Shown here in pieces: positions 44,491-53,597 of a stretch of 64,000 nucleotides of DNA; position 1 is the stretch's first letter, and every line of letters begins with the position of its first letter. Both the position numbers and the translations under genes were made by a program. Source of the stretch: Streptomyces sp. P9-A2 (lineage in GTDB: Bacteria; Actinomycetota; Actinomycetes; Streptomycetales; Streptomycetaceae); NCBI RefSeq assembly GCF_036634175.1, contig NZ_JAZIFX010000001.1, forward strand, positions 7,316,001 to 7,380,000, given 5' to 3'. The notes under the pieces were generated by a model. The model was not told the DNA's origin, made no database searches, and saw nothing but the letters and a program-made list of their open reading frames with translations.

Positions 44491-44504
44491 CGCCCTTCGG
44501 GGCG
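44491..44504. other. Left-end subterminal hairpin of the IS element
   Basis: CGCCC (44491-44495), TTCG loop, GGGCG (44500-44504), about 20 bases inside the left end. Y1 transposases recognise such imperfect end hairpins as single strands. Confidence 0.65.
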
Positions 44505-44571
44505 AGGGTGAAGACCATCCTTGGCCCGGAGGCGCGGAGCGCCGGAGCGCTCTTCGTCTCCGGGTTGACGG

Positions 44572-45027
44572 TCAGCCGGGACACTGCCGGCTTTCGATGT
44601 ACTGCTTGACGACGGTCAGGGGTGCCCCGCCGCATGCTCCTGTGAAGGAGGAGCCGGACCAGAAGTGTCCGCCCCACAGGTACCGGCGGACATGCGTGGT
44701 GTACTCTCCCCCGGCCTTCGGCCGGGAGGTGCCCCCAAGCGGAGCCCGCGGGAGCCGACGCCCTCGAGGGAGTCCACCAGCTTGGAGAGCTGGACCTTGG
44801 GAGAGTGGTGCGCGAGCAGGCGGACGTGGTCCTCTTCGCCGTTGAACTGCTTCAGCTCGGCCTCGAAGTCGGCACAGACCTCCCGCATGACCGCCTCGGC
44901 GCGGCATGGTGTCGGTGAACGCATTCCGCCGGTATTTCGTAACAAAAACCAAGTGAACATGCAGGTTGTGGGCAACATGGCGGCCGGTTCTGACATCGGG
45001 ATTCGGGTTCCGGCGCGGTGACACCAA
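44572..45027 (-). pseudogene. tnpA: IS200-like Y1 transposase, frameshifted
   Basis: The N-terminal frame reads HNLHVHLVFVTKYRRNAF. Near 44900-44908 similarity jumps to another frame (VMREVCADFEAELKQFNGEE, DHVRLLAHHSPKVQLSKLVD). It then returns to the first frame for YLWGGHFWSGSSFTGACGG and VVKQYIESRQ, which keeps the catalytic Tyr. Between the last two parts about 30 bp of palindromic sequence (44706-44738, CCCGGCC-TTC-GGCCGGG core) is inserted. The HUH metal motif, normally HVHLL, is HVRLL. The gene therefore has two lesions plus a destroyed active-site histidine and cannot move the element. Confidence 0.85.
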
Positions 45028-45047
45028 CCCTGGCTATTCTCGCGATC

Positions 45048-46328
45048 GTGAGTCGAGACACCCTGGTCAAGCGGCAGTTCGGGCAGCGTGCCCGGCTTGC
45101 ACTGTCGCCGTCCGAGGTGTCGAAGACCGATGACCAGGCGCACGCGGCCCGCACCCTGTGGAACCTGCTGCACGCCTGGTGGCAGATGATGCCGAAGGAG
45201 AAGCGGACACTCGCGAACGCGGACGCCGCGATCCGCCAGGCCCGTAAGGAGATCGACTTCCTGGACGTCCTGCCCGCGCAGGCGGCGCAGGCGGTACTCA
45301 AGACGTATTTCCGGGCGTGGCGGAACTGCTGGGAGCGCCGGGCCGACGCCCCGCACTTCAAGGGACGGTTCCGCACGGTGATGTCCGTGGACATCCCACA
45401 GGGACGCGACCTGAACATCGTCCGCGTGCACCGGCGATGGGGCGTGGTCAACCTTCCCAAGGTGGGCCGGGTCCGCTTCCGCTGGACCAAGGACCTGCCC
45501 GTCGGAAAGCGCGCAGGCGCGGAGAACCGGATCACCGGAGCCCGGCTGATCAAGGACGCGCTCGGCTGGCACATCGCCTTCCGCGTCCAGACCCTTCAGG
45601 CCGGGCCCGATCCCCACCAGGGGCCGGACGTCGGTATCGACGTCGGTATCACCGTGCCGATCGCCCTCTCGGACGGGACGGCGTACGAGCACGGCGCATG
45701 GCTGACCGGCAAGGAGAAAACCAGGCTCCTGCGCCTGGAGCAGCGCGCCGCGCGGCGCAAGCGGCACCGCAGGCCCGGCGAGCGCACCAGCGGCCGGCTG
45801 CACCGCACCTATGACCGGATCGCGGGACTGCGCGCGAAAGCCAAGCGCCGGGCCCTGGACTGGCAGCACCAGACGACCACTACCATCGCCCGCACCTACG
45901 GCACGATCGTGGTCGAAGCACTCACCCTCCCGAACATGGTCAGATCGGCCAGGGGCACCATCGAGGAGCCGGGGAAGAACGTCGCCCAGAAGTCCGGGCT
46001 CAACCGTGCCATCAGCGGCGAGGCCTGGGGGCGCACGGTCACCCTGCTGACCTACAAGACCGCCCGGCACGGCGGCACCCTGCACAAGGTCCCCGCCCCC
46101 AACACCTCCAGGCGCTGCTCGGCGTGCGGCTTCACCACGCCCGGCAGCCGGGAGTCCCAGGCCGTGTTCGTGTGCAGGAACCCGGACTGCGGCTGGTCGG
46201 GCAACGCCGACCACAACGCGGCCCGCAACGTCCTGCACCTGTACCGGACGGGCCTCGCGCTCGTCCCGGCTGCCGGGAGGGCAGTCGTCAGGCGCGCCAA
46301 GCGCGTCAAGCCCGCCACCGTGAGGTAG
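45048..46328 (+). CDS. tnpB: TnpB RNA-guided nuclease
   Basis: The gene encodes 426 residues from GTG 45048. The N-terminal region is basic and helical (LVKRQFGQRARLALSPSEVS). The RuvC acids are intact: GIDVGITVP (Asp near 198), IVVEALTLPNM (Glu near 290) and NADHNAARNV (Asp near 388). The zinc ribbon is complete (CSACG and CRNPDC). TnpB uses an RNA from the element's right end to cut the donor site after excision. All key residues are present, unlike the protein at 610-2238, so this copy is probably active even though tnpA is dead. Its guide RNA would be encoded by the 3' end of this gene and the right end. Confidence 0.92.
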   Translation: MSRDTLVKRQFGQRARLALSPSEVSKTDDQAHAARTLWNLLHAWWQMMPKEKRTLANADAAIRQARKEIDFLDVLPAQAAQAVLKTYFRAWRNCWERRADAPHFKGRFRTVMSVDIPQGRDLNIVRVHRRWGVVNLPKVGRVRFRWTKDLPVGKRAGAENRITGARLIKDALGWHIAFRVQTLQAGPDPHQGPDVGIDVGITVPIALSDGTAYEHGAWLTGKEKTRLLRLEQRAARRKRHRRPGERTSGRLHRTYDRIAGLRAKAKRRALDWQHQTTTTIARTYGTIVVEALTLPNMVRSARGTIEEPGKNVAQKSGLNRAISGEAWGRTVTLLTYKTARHGGTLHKVPAPNTSRRCSACGFTTPGSRESQAVFVCRNPDCGWSGNADHNAARNVLHLYRTGLALVPAAGRAVVRRAKRVKPATVR

Positions 46329-46335
46329 ACAGGAA

Positions 46336-46357
46336 TCTCCCGGCTTCAGCCGGGAGA
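46336..46357 (+). ncRNA. Right-end hairpin, candidate omega-RNA 3' scaffold
   Basis: TCTCCCGGC (46336-46344), loop TTCA, GCCGGGAGA (46349-46357), then nine bases to the element end at 46366. In known TnpB systems the right end supplies the RNA scaffold, and the guide is the flanking DNA, here peptidase sequence from 46367 onward. Full RNA borders cannot be set by reading. Confidence 0.55.
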
Positions 46358-46366
46358 GCACTTCAA

Positions 46367-47994
46367 GACAACTACTTCGTGACGCGCGGCTACGCCGTCG
46401 TCGGCGTCGACCTGGCCGGCACCAACCGCTCCGACGGCTGCGTGGACGTCGGCGGCCGCTCCGCCATCCGGTCCGCGAAGGCCGTCGTCGACTGGTTGAA
46501 CGGCCGCGGCACCGCCTACACCACCCGCACCGGCGCCGAGCGGGCGGACGCCGGCTGGACCAACGGCCGCACCGGCATGATCGGCAAGAGCTGGGACGGC
46601 ACCATCGCCAACGGTGTCGCCGCCACCGGGGTCGAGGGCCTCGAGACGATCGTGCCGATCGCCGCCATCTCCTCCTGGTACGGCTACTACTTCACCAAGG
46701 GCGCCCCGCTCTACGACTCCGGCCCCGACTGGCTGTCGAACTACGTGGAGAGCCCGGACGCCCGCGCGCGGTGCGGGGCGGTCCAGCGCGAGCTCGTCGA
46801 CGGTGCCCCGCGCACCGGCGACCTGACGCCGCTGTGGACCGAGCGCGACTACGTGCGCGCCGCGAAGAAGGTGAAAGCCAGCGTCTTCCTCGTGCACGGC
46901 ATGCAGGACCTCAACGTACGGATGCAGCACGTCGGCCCGTGGTGGGACGCGCTCGCGAAGAACGGCGTCGACCGCAAGATCTGGCTCTCCCGGACCGGAC
47001 ACGTCGCCCCGTTCGACTTCCGCCGCGCCGACTGGGTCGACACCCTGCACCGCTGGTTCGACCACGAACTCCTCGGCCTCGACAACGGCATCGACCGCGA
47101 GCCCATGGCCGACATCGAGCGCCGGCCCGACCAGTGGATCACCTCGAAGAGCTGGCCGCCGCGCGGCACCCGCACCGCGACCCTGCGCCCCGCCCACGGC
47201 GGCGAGGACGGGGTCGGCACGCTGGGCCTGCGCAAGGGCCGCGGCACCGAGACGTTCACCGACGACCCGGGCCTCGGCGAGACCGACTGGGCCGCCGGTA
47301 TCGACACATCGACACCGGACAAGGCCGGCTTCGTCACCGGGCCGCTCTCCCGCGACCTGAGGGTGTCCGGCGCCTCCGAGGCCACCGTCACCGTGACCCC
47401 CAGCGCCCCCACGGCACACCTGTCCGCCGTGCTCGTCGACCTCGGCCCCGACACCATCCGTGACTACGCCGCCGCGGGCGAGGGCATCACCACCCTCGCC
47501 GGCCGCACCTGCTGGGGCGCGAGCACCGAGGGCGACAGCGCCTGCTACCGGGAGACCCGGGCCAGGACCGCCGACGTCGGTCACACGATCGTCAGCCGGG
47601 GCTGGGCCGACCTGGGCCACCACGCCTCGGACGGCAAGAGCACCCCGCTCACCCCGGGCAAGCGCTACACCCTCACCCTCGACCTGGCCGCCACCGACCA
47701 CGTCGTCCCCGAGGGCCACCGTCTCGCCCTGATCGTCGCGGGCACGGACCGTGGCCGATCGACCCCCCGGCGGACACCCCCACCCTCACCCTCGACCTCG
47801 CCCGCACCTCCGTGAGCGTTCCGGTCGACGGCGGAACCGCAGCCTTCGCCCGCGCCACCGCGAACACGCCCACAGCGGGCGCTTCCACCGGGCCCGGGGC
47901 CGCGTCGGATGCCACCGTCCGGGACGGCGTACGTCCCGCGCACACCGTCCAGCGTGTTCCGGGTGAAGGAGGAGGCGCGTCCAAAGCCGGGTGA
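46367..47994 (+). pseudogene. X-Pro dipeptidyl-peptidase (S15), catalytic fragment with frameshift
   Basis: This fragment continues the 44101 gene with DNYFVTRGYAVVGVDLAGTN. It contains the nucleophile motif GMIGKSWDGT, Asp in VHGMQDLNV, His in SRTGHVAPF and the C-terminal jelly roll (GRTCWGASTEGDSACY). Near 47750 one base appears missing: the frame leaves LALIVAGTDRG into a Pro/Thr-rich tail, whereas the +1 frame continues normally (DPPADTPTLTLDLARTSVSV) to a stop at 47994. It is therefore doubly broken, by the insertion and by the indel. The indel could be a sequencing error; the insertion is clear. Confidence 0.85.
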
Positions 47995-48153
47995 CCCGCG
48001 CCGCTGGTCACGTCCTTGCGCACGGCCGATCACCGTCCGCCCACCGGTTGACAGGAACGTGACCGCTGAAGAGGTGAGTTTTGCGCCAAAGGTGGTAGGC
48101 CCATGGCTGGGGGAGTGATTCTCCGCCCATCGGTTCGATGAAAGGTGCCGCCC

Positions 48154-49896
48154 ATGACGAAGGACCAGCACAGCGACAAGGATCATACGGCGGGCCCTCT
48201 ACCGGGCTCGGAGACGGGCCTGGCAGGTCGTGGGAGCCCTCGGACCGACCGGGTGGTCTTCGGTGTCACGGCGGTGCTCACCGTCGCGTTCGTCGTCTGG
48301 GGCGCCACCGCGACCGATTCGCTGGAGAACGTCTCGAGCAGCGCGCTCTCGGGTCTGATGCACAACGGTGGCTGGGCGTTCATGCTGGCCGCCTCCGGCT
48401 TCGTGGTCTTCGCCCTCTGGCTCGCGATCAGCCGTTACGGGAAGATCCATCTCGGCGCCGAAGGTGAGGAACCCGAGTTCCGCACCGTGTCGTGGGTCGC
48501 GATGATGTTCAGCGCGGGCATGGGCATCGGCCTGATGTTCTACGGCGTCAGCGAGCCGCTGGCCCACTACGTCACGCCACCGCCCGGCACCGATCCGGCC
48601 GACTCGGGCGAGCGCATGGAACTGGCCATGGCGACCACGCTCTTCCACTGGACGCTCCACCCGTGGGCGATCTACGCCGTGGTCGGCCTCGCCATCGCCT
48701 ACAGCACCTTCCGCCGGCGCCGCCGGCAGACCGTGAGCGCCGTCTTCACCCCGCTCATCGGGTCGAAGCACGCCAACGGAAGCGTCGGGCGCGTCATCGA
48801 CATCCTCGCCATCGTGGCGACCATCTTCGGCTCGGCGGCCTCCCTGGGGCTCGGCGCGCTGCAGATCGGCTCCGGCATGCAGGAACTGGAGTGGATGGAC
48901 GAGGTGAGCACGGGACTGCTCGTCGGCATCATCGCGGCGCTCACGGTCGCCTTCGTCGCCTCCGCGGTGTCGGGCGTGGAGAAGGGCATCCAGTGGCTGT
49001 CCAACACCAACATGGTGCTGGCCCTGGTGCTCGCCCTGTTCGTGTTCGTGGCCGGGCCGACGGTCCTCATCCTGGACCTGCTGCCCACCTCCGTCTTCGG
49101 CTACCTGGGCGAACTGCCCCAGCTGGCCGGCCGCACGGAGGCCAGCGCCGGCGAGGGAGTGGCGGACTGGCTGGGCAGCTGGACGGTCTTCTACTGGGCG
49201 TGGTGGATCTCCTGGACGCCGTTCGTCGGCATGTTCATCGCCCGCATCAGCCGGGGCCGTACGATCCGCCAGTTCATCGGCGGTGTCATCCTCGTGCCCA
49301 GCACGGTCAGCCTGGTCTGGTTCGCGGTCTTCGGCGGCTCCGCGATGAGGCTCCAGGAGCAGGGCCGGCTCGGTGAGGAGTCGACGGCCGAGGGCCAGCT
49401 GTTCGCGGTGCTCCAGCAGTACCCCATCGCCACCGCCGCGAGCATCCTGGTGATGATCCTCGTCGGCATCTTCTTCGTCTCGGGCGCCGACGCGGCCTCG
49501 GTCGTGATGGGCACACTCTCGCAGAAGGGGGCGCTCGAACCGGGCCGCCTGGTGGTGGTGTTCTGGGGCGTGGTCACCGGAGCGGTCGCCGCGATCATGC
49601 TGCTGGTGGGCAGCGGCGAGGGCGACGCGCTGGCCGGCCTGCAGAACATCACGATCCTCGCGGCGGCCCCGTTCGTCGTCGTGATGATCCTGATGTGTGT
49701 GGCGCTCATGCGCGACCTGCGCCGGGACCCGGTCATCGTGCGCAGGGAGGTGGGTTCCGAGGCGGTCGACCTGGCCGTCATCGCGGGGCACACGAAGTAC
49801 GACGGCGAATTCGAACTCCGTATCGGCCCCGGGGTCGGTACGGACGTGGAGGGCGACCCGGTCGGCAAGCACTACGAGGCACCGACCGAACCCTGA
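48154..49896 (+). CDS. BCCT-family glycine betaine/choline transporter
   Basis: This 580-residue protein starts at ATG 48154 with AAAGGTG upstream. It has twelve hydrophobic segments and the BCCT signatures: SAGMGIGLMFYGVSEPLAHY, the Trp-rich YWAWWISWTPFVGMFIARIS and FFVSGADAASVVMGTLS. BCCT carriers import betaine, choline or carnitine with Na+ or H+ for osmoprotection. The soluble C-terminal tail (~55 residues, ending VGKHYEAPTEP) may sense osmotic state, as in BetP. It is a single-gene unit ending at a strong terminator. Confidence 0.93.
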   Translation: MTKDQHSDKDHTAGPLPGSETGLAGRGSPRTDRVVFGVTAVLTVAFVVWGATATDSLENVSSSALSGLMHNGGWAFMLAASGFVVFALWLAISRYGKIHLGAEGEEPEFRTVSWVAMMFSAGMGIGLMFYGVSEPLAHYVTPPPGTDPADSGERMELAMATTLFHWTLHPWAIYAVVGLAIAYSTFRRRRRQTVSAVFTPLIGSKHANGSVGRVIDILAIVATIFGSAASLGLGALQIGSGMQELEWMDEVSTGLLVGIIAALTVAFVASAVSGVEKGIQWLSNTNMVLALVLALFVFVAGPTVLILDLLPTSVFGYLGELPQLAGRTEASAGEGVADWLGSWTVFYWAWWISWTPFVGMFIARISRGRTIRQFIGGVILVPSTVSLVWFAVFGGSAMRLQEQGRLGEESTAEGQLFAVLQQYPIATAASILVMILVGIFFVSGADAASVVMGTLSQKGALEPGRLVVVFWGVVTGAVAAIMLLVGSGEGDALAGLQNITILAAAPFVVVMILMCVALMRDLRRDPVIVRREVGSEAVDLAVIAGHTKYDGEFELRIGPGVGTDVEGDPVGKHYEAPTEP

Positions 49897-49947
49897 CCGC
49901 CGGCTGACCGCCGACAGCCGCTGTGGCCGTCAACGGCTACAGCGGAC

Positions 49948-49985
49948 GGGCCGGCCACCCCCGGTGCAGAAGGGGCGGCCGGCCC
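49948..49985. terminator. Hairpin terminator after the BCCT gene
   Basis: GGGCCGGCC-A-CCCC (49948-49961) pairs with GGGG-C-GGCCGGCCC (49972-49985), one mismatch, loop of about 10 bases. Confidence 0.85.
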
Positions 49986-50324
49986 TGCCGTTTCCGGCAG
50001 CCGCGCGGCGGCCCAGGCGCCGGCCTCGTCCAGCGTGGTCCCGCCCAGGACCCCTTCGACCATCCGTACGCCGGTGACCTCCGGCCGCGCGGCCGGCTCC
50101 TCGTACACGTCCAGTGAACGCGGCGCCCACGCGTACGCGGACGCCACCGGCTCGATCCGGTACGGCCACCACAGTGCCCCGGCAACCGCCGAGGTGGTCC
50201 GCTCGACCGGATCGCGCGTCCAAAGCCGTACCCGCGCGCCCCGCTCGGCGAGGACGACGGCCGTCGCCGGCCCGACGACCCCGCCGCCGATCACACGGAC
50301 ATCGAAAACCGGTTCGCTTCCCAT
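49986..50324 (-). pseudogene. D-amino-acid oxidase-like FAD protein, N-terminal fragment
   Basis: From ATG 50324 it reads VRVIGGGVVGPATAVVLAER (the FAD-binding Rossmann motif), then TTSAVAGALWWPYRIEP and VEGVLGGTTLDEAGAWAAAR. This follows D-amino-acid oxidases for about 110 residues. Similarity then ends abruptly and the frame runs into the BCCT terminator. Full-length enzymes have about 320 residues, so two thirds of the gene, including substrate-binding residues, is missing. Confidence 0.75.
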
Positions 50325-50390
50325 GCGGGGACGTTAACGGAATATGTCATGCCGTGCTCGGATCCGCCCCGCTGCGGGAATACTCACCCC

Positions 50391-51461
50391 ATGCCTGCCG
50401 AGTACGCGACCTTCGGCCTGACACCGGCGATCCGTGCCGGTGGACTCCTCTCCGGCGGTGACCACCAGGTCCACCGCGACTTCGTCGACTTCGTCGTCGA
50501 CGGACGCCCGCTGCTGTTCCGCCTCTGTGACCTCGACGCCGTCTCCCCGCTCGCCTCCGACATCCCGCCCGCCATCTTCACCGCCCAGATCCGCAGCCTG
50601 CTGCTGGAGACAGAGGCACCGCTGCCGTCCGGCCGGTACATCGTCTACGGCTGCCCCGACTGCGAGGACCTCGCCTGCGGCGCGGTGACCGCCGCCATCG
50701 AACGGGACGGCGAGGACTACATCTGGCGGGACTTCGCCTGGCAGACCGGCGAACACGCCGACCTGGAACGCGACGGGTACCGCGGTCTGGGCCCGTTCCG
50801 CTTCCGCGGCGCCGACTACCGTGCGGCCCTCGCCGCCCTGCCGGCCGGCGGCGCCCAGGGCACCCGCCGCCGCGTCCTGCTGATCGGCGCCCGTGTCGCC
50901 CTGCTGGCCAGGCTCGCCGCGGCCCTGCGCACCATCGGCGTCGGCGCCGACATAGCCCACGACGCCGACGGTGTCCCCGCCGACGAACTGCGCGGCTACG
51001 GCGCCGTCGTCTTCGGCCGGTCGGCCGGCCCCGCCGAACGGGACGCCGTGCGTGCCGCCTTCGCCGCTGTCGGCGTCGACGTGCCCTGCGTCGACGGCCG
51101 CGCCCCGATCGTCCCGCTGCTCGTCGCCCGGACCGAGCAGGCCCTGGACCGCAGCCCGCCCGAGCAGCGCCGCCTGACCGCCCTGACCGCCCTGACCGCC
51201 CTGACCGCCCTGGCCTCCTCGGCCTCGGCGGAAACCGCCGCGGGGGCCGACGCGGAGGTCGAGGTCACCTCGTCGTGCCGGGTGCACCTCACGGCATACC
51301 GCGTCGGCCGCCTCGCCCGCACCCACACCCGCGAAGTCTTCGACGGCGTCCTGGAACCGGGCCGCCACCGCATTCCCCTGGACCCGAGGACGGTCAGGGG
51401 GGAGTCCTACCTGGTGGCCCGCACCGCCGGGGCGGTCCTGACCACGGCGGTGCGGCGGTGA
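50391..51461 (+). CDS. Hypothetical protein with a Cys motif and Thr-Ala-Leu repeat
   Basis: This 356-residue protein starts at ATG 50391. It contains YIVYGCPDCEDLACGAVTAA near residue 85, possibly a metal or redox site, and TRRRVLLIGARVALLARLAA near 165. A (LTA)n run near 265 is encoded by a 9-bp tandem repeat (51173-51211). Its C-terminal ~60 residues (VEVTSSCRVHLTAYRVGRLA) look like a separate beta-rich domain. I do not recognise the family; related sequences are sometimes labelled oxidoreductase without evidence. It is transcribed toward the ABC-F gene and may share its transcript. Confidence 0.75.
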   Translation: MPAEYATFGLTPAIRAGGLLSGGDHQVHRDFVDFVVDGRPLLFRLCDLDAVSPLASDIPPAIFTAQIRSLLLETEAPLPSGRYIVYGCPDCEDLACGAVTAAIERDGEDYIWRDFAWQTGEHADLERDGYRGLGPFRFRGADYRAALAALPAGGAQGTRRRVLLIGARVALLARLAAALRTIGVGADIAHDADGVPADELRGYGAVVFGRSAGPAERDAVRAAFAAVGVDVPCVDGRAPIVPLLVARTEQALDRSPPEQRRLTALTALTALTALASSASAETAAGADAEVEVTSSCRVHLTAYRVGRLARTHTREVFDGVLEPGRHRIPLDPRTVRGESYLVARTAGAVLTTAVRR

Positions 51462-51635
51462 GCACCGGTGACGGAGAGCGCGTACGGGGGAAACGCACGG
51501 GGGGAGGGGAATCGCACGTGGGACACGGGGGAGGAGGAACGCACGGGGAGAGGCCCGGGGGAGTGCGGCGGCCGCGGGAGGGCCGGCAACCGGATGTCCG
51601 AGGGAGGACGCGCGAAGGCTAGGATCGGCGGTCTG

Positions 51636-53276
51636 ATGACTGCCACCCTCGTCGCCAAGAACCTCTCCGCCGGCCATGGCGACCGCTCCCTGTTCACCGG
51701 CCTCGACCTCGTCGTCGCCCCCGGCGACGTGATCGGCCTGGTCGGCGCCAACGGCGCCGGCAAGTCCACCCTGCTGCGCCTGCTCGCCGGGCTCACCGTG
51801 CCGGAGGAGGGCGAGCTGCGGCTCTCCCCGCCCACGGCGACCGTCGGCCACCTCCCGCAGGAGCCGGAACGCCGGGCCGGCGAGACCGTCCGGGACTTCC
51901 TGGCCCGCCGTACCGGTGTCGCCGAGGCCCAGCGGACGATGGACGAGACGACCCAGGCCCTGGTCGACGGGGCGCCCGGTGCCGACGACGCGTACGCGGA
52001 AGCCCTGGAGCGCTGGCTGGCCCTGGGTGGTGCGGACCTCGACGAACGCGCCGAGGAGGTCACCGCCTCCCTCGGCCTGACCGTCGGCCCGGAGCACCTC
52101 ATGACCGCCCTGTCCGGCGGCCAGGCGGCCCGCGCCGGCCTCGCCTCCCTCCTCCTGTCCCGGTACGACGTCTTCCTCCTCGACGAGCCGACCAACGACC
52201 TCGACCTCGACGGCCTGGAGCGCCTCGAACGTTTCGTCGGCGGCCTGCGCGCCGGCACGGTCGTGGTCAGCCACGACCGCGAGTTCCTCACCCGCACGGT
52301 CACCAAGGTCCTCGAACTCGACCTCGCCCAGGGGCGGATCAACCTCTACGGCGGCGGCTACGCGGCCTACCTGGAGGAACGGGAGGTGGCCCGCCGGCAC
52401 GCCCGCGACGAGTACGAGGAGTACTCCGACAAGAAGTCCGCGCTCCAGGGCCGGGCCCAGATCCAGCGGTCCTGGATGGACAAGGGCGTCAAGAACGCGC
52501 GCCGCAAGGCGGGCAACGACAACGACAAGATCGGCCGCAAGTTCCGCAGCGAGGCCAGCGAGAAGCAGGCCGCCAAGGCCCGCCAGACCCAGCGCATGAT
52601 CGAACGCCTCGAGGTGGTCGAGGAGCCGCGCAAGGAGTGGGAGCTGCGCATGGAGATCGCGGCGGCCCCGCGCTCCGGCGCGGTGGTGGCGACGCTGCGG
52701 GACGCCGAGGTACGGCGCGGCGACTTCGTGCTCGGGCCGGTCACCCTGCAGATCGACTGGGCGGACCGGGTCGCCGTCACGGGCGCCAACGGCGCCGGGA
52801 AGTCCACCCTGCTGGGCGCCCTGCTGGGCCGCGTCCCGGTCGACGCCGGGCACGCCGCGCTCGGCTCGGGCGTGCTGCTCGGCGAGGTCGACCAGGCCCG
52901 CGCGCTGTTCCACGGCACCGAGGCCCTGCTCGAAGCCTTCCGCGCCGGGGTCCCGGACACCGAACCGGCCGAGGTCCGCACCCTGCTGGCCAAGTTCGGC
53001 CTCACATCGGACCATGTGATGCGTCCGGCGGTCACCCTCTCGCCGGGCGAACGCACCCGCGCCGCCCTCGCCCTCCTCCAGGGGCGGGGCGTCAACCTCC
53101 TCGTCCTCGACGAGCCCACCAACCACCTCGACCTGCCCGCCATCGAGCAGCTGGAATCGGCCCTGGACTCCTACGAGGGCACCCTGCTCCTCGTCACCCA
53201 CGACCGGCGCATGCTCGACGCGGTGCACGTCACCCGCCGCCTGGAAGTGACCGACGGCAAGGTCACCGAGCACTGA
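51636..53276 (+). CDS. ABC-F family ATPase
   Basis: The gene encodes 546 residues from ATG 51636; upstream in-frame sequence lacks similarity. It has two ABC domains (GANGAGKSTLLRLL and GANGAGKSTLLGAL; signatures ALSGGQAARAGL and TLSPGERTRAAL; Walker B LLDEPTNDLDLD and VLDEPTNHLDL). A charged linker lies between them (VKNARRKAGNDNDKIGRKFR). The second signature has SPGE rather than SGGE. ABC-F proteins act on ribosomes or as resistance factors. It has no membrane segments. Whether it protects ribosomes or is housekeeping (Uup/EttA-like) is unclear, and it lacks the attenuator leader of the other copy. Confidence 0.88.
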   Translation: MTATLVAKNLSAGHGDRSLFTGLDLVVAPGDVIGLVGANGAGKSTLLRLLAGLTVPEEGELRLSPPTATVGHLPQEPERRAGETVRDFLARRTGVAEAQRTMDETTQALVDGAPGADDAYAEALERWLALGGADLDERAEEVTASLGLTVGPEHLMTALSGGQAARAGLASLLLSRYDVFLLDEPTNDLDLDGLERLERFVGGLRAGTVVVSHDREFLTRTVTKVLELDLAQGRINLYGGGYAAYLEEREVARRHARDEYEEYSDKKSALQGRAQIQRSWMDKGVKNARRKAGNDNDKIGRKFRSEASEKQAAKARQTQRMIERLEVVEEPRKEWELRMEIAAAPRSGAVVATLRDAEVRRGDFVLGPVTLQIDWADRVAVTGANGAGKSTLLGALLGRVPVDAGHAALGSGVLLGEVDQARALFHGTEALLEAFRAGVPDTEPAEVRTLLAKFGLTSDHVMRPAVTLSPGERTRAALALLQGRGVNLLVLDEPTNHLDLPAIEQLESALDSYEGTLLLVTHDRRMLDAVHVTRRLEVTDGKVTEH

Positions 53277-53520
53277 CCGGACATTGACCGGGCCCGGAGC
53301 AGGCGACGGCCGATCACGGGCTGAGTGCTGACCGGGGCCGGACTGATCACGGAGTGGGTGACGGCCGGGCCCGGACCGACCACGGACCGGGTGACGGCTG
53401 AGTGCTGACCGGGCCCGGACCGGTCACGGAGCGGGCGACGGCCGATCACGGGCTGAGTGCTGACCGGGCCCGGACCGGTCACGGAGTGGGCGGTGACCGG
53501 GGCCTGACGGAGTACCGGTC
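53277..53520. repeat. Intergenic imperfect repeat array with nested palindromes
   Basis: CTGAGTGCTGACCGGG recurs at 53321, 53398 and 53453. Between copies, segments such as GACGGCCGATCACGGG and GACCGGTCACGGAG repeat, and GGGCCCGGACCGG palindromes occur in each unit. The array fills the space between the convergent ABC-F and tex genes. It may act as a multi-hairpin terminator or be a decaying mobile repeat. Confidence 0.8.
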
Positions 53521-53597
53521 ACGACAACGCGGAACGGACCGACGGCCCGGGCCCTCGCACCGCAGTGGAGGAACCGGGCCGTCGGCCGACGCGAAAC

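Larger units (their letters stand above)
44470..46366 (+). mobile_element. IS200/IS605-type element (tnpA decayed, tnpB intact)
   Basis: This 1,897-bp element lies exactly between codons TAC and GAC of the peptidase gene (FY/DNYFVTRG). It has no target duplication and no inverted repeats, as expected for single-strand IS200/IS605 transposition. Subterminal hairpins are present at both ends. tnpA and tnpB are divergent. The left flank TTCTAC is the candidate target motif, equivalent to the TAM read by TnpB. Confidence 0.92.

Noticed and set aside
44616..46361. Long minus-strand frame across tnpB
   Set aside because: Most is antisense to tnpB; only its last part carries the shifted tnpA segment, already annotated as a pseudogene.
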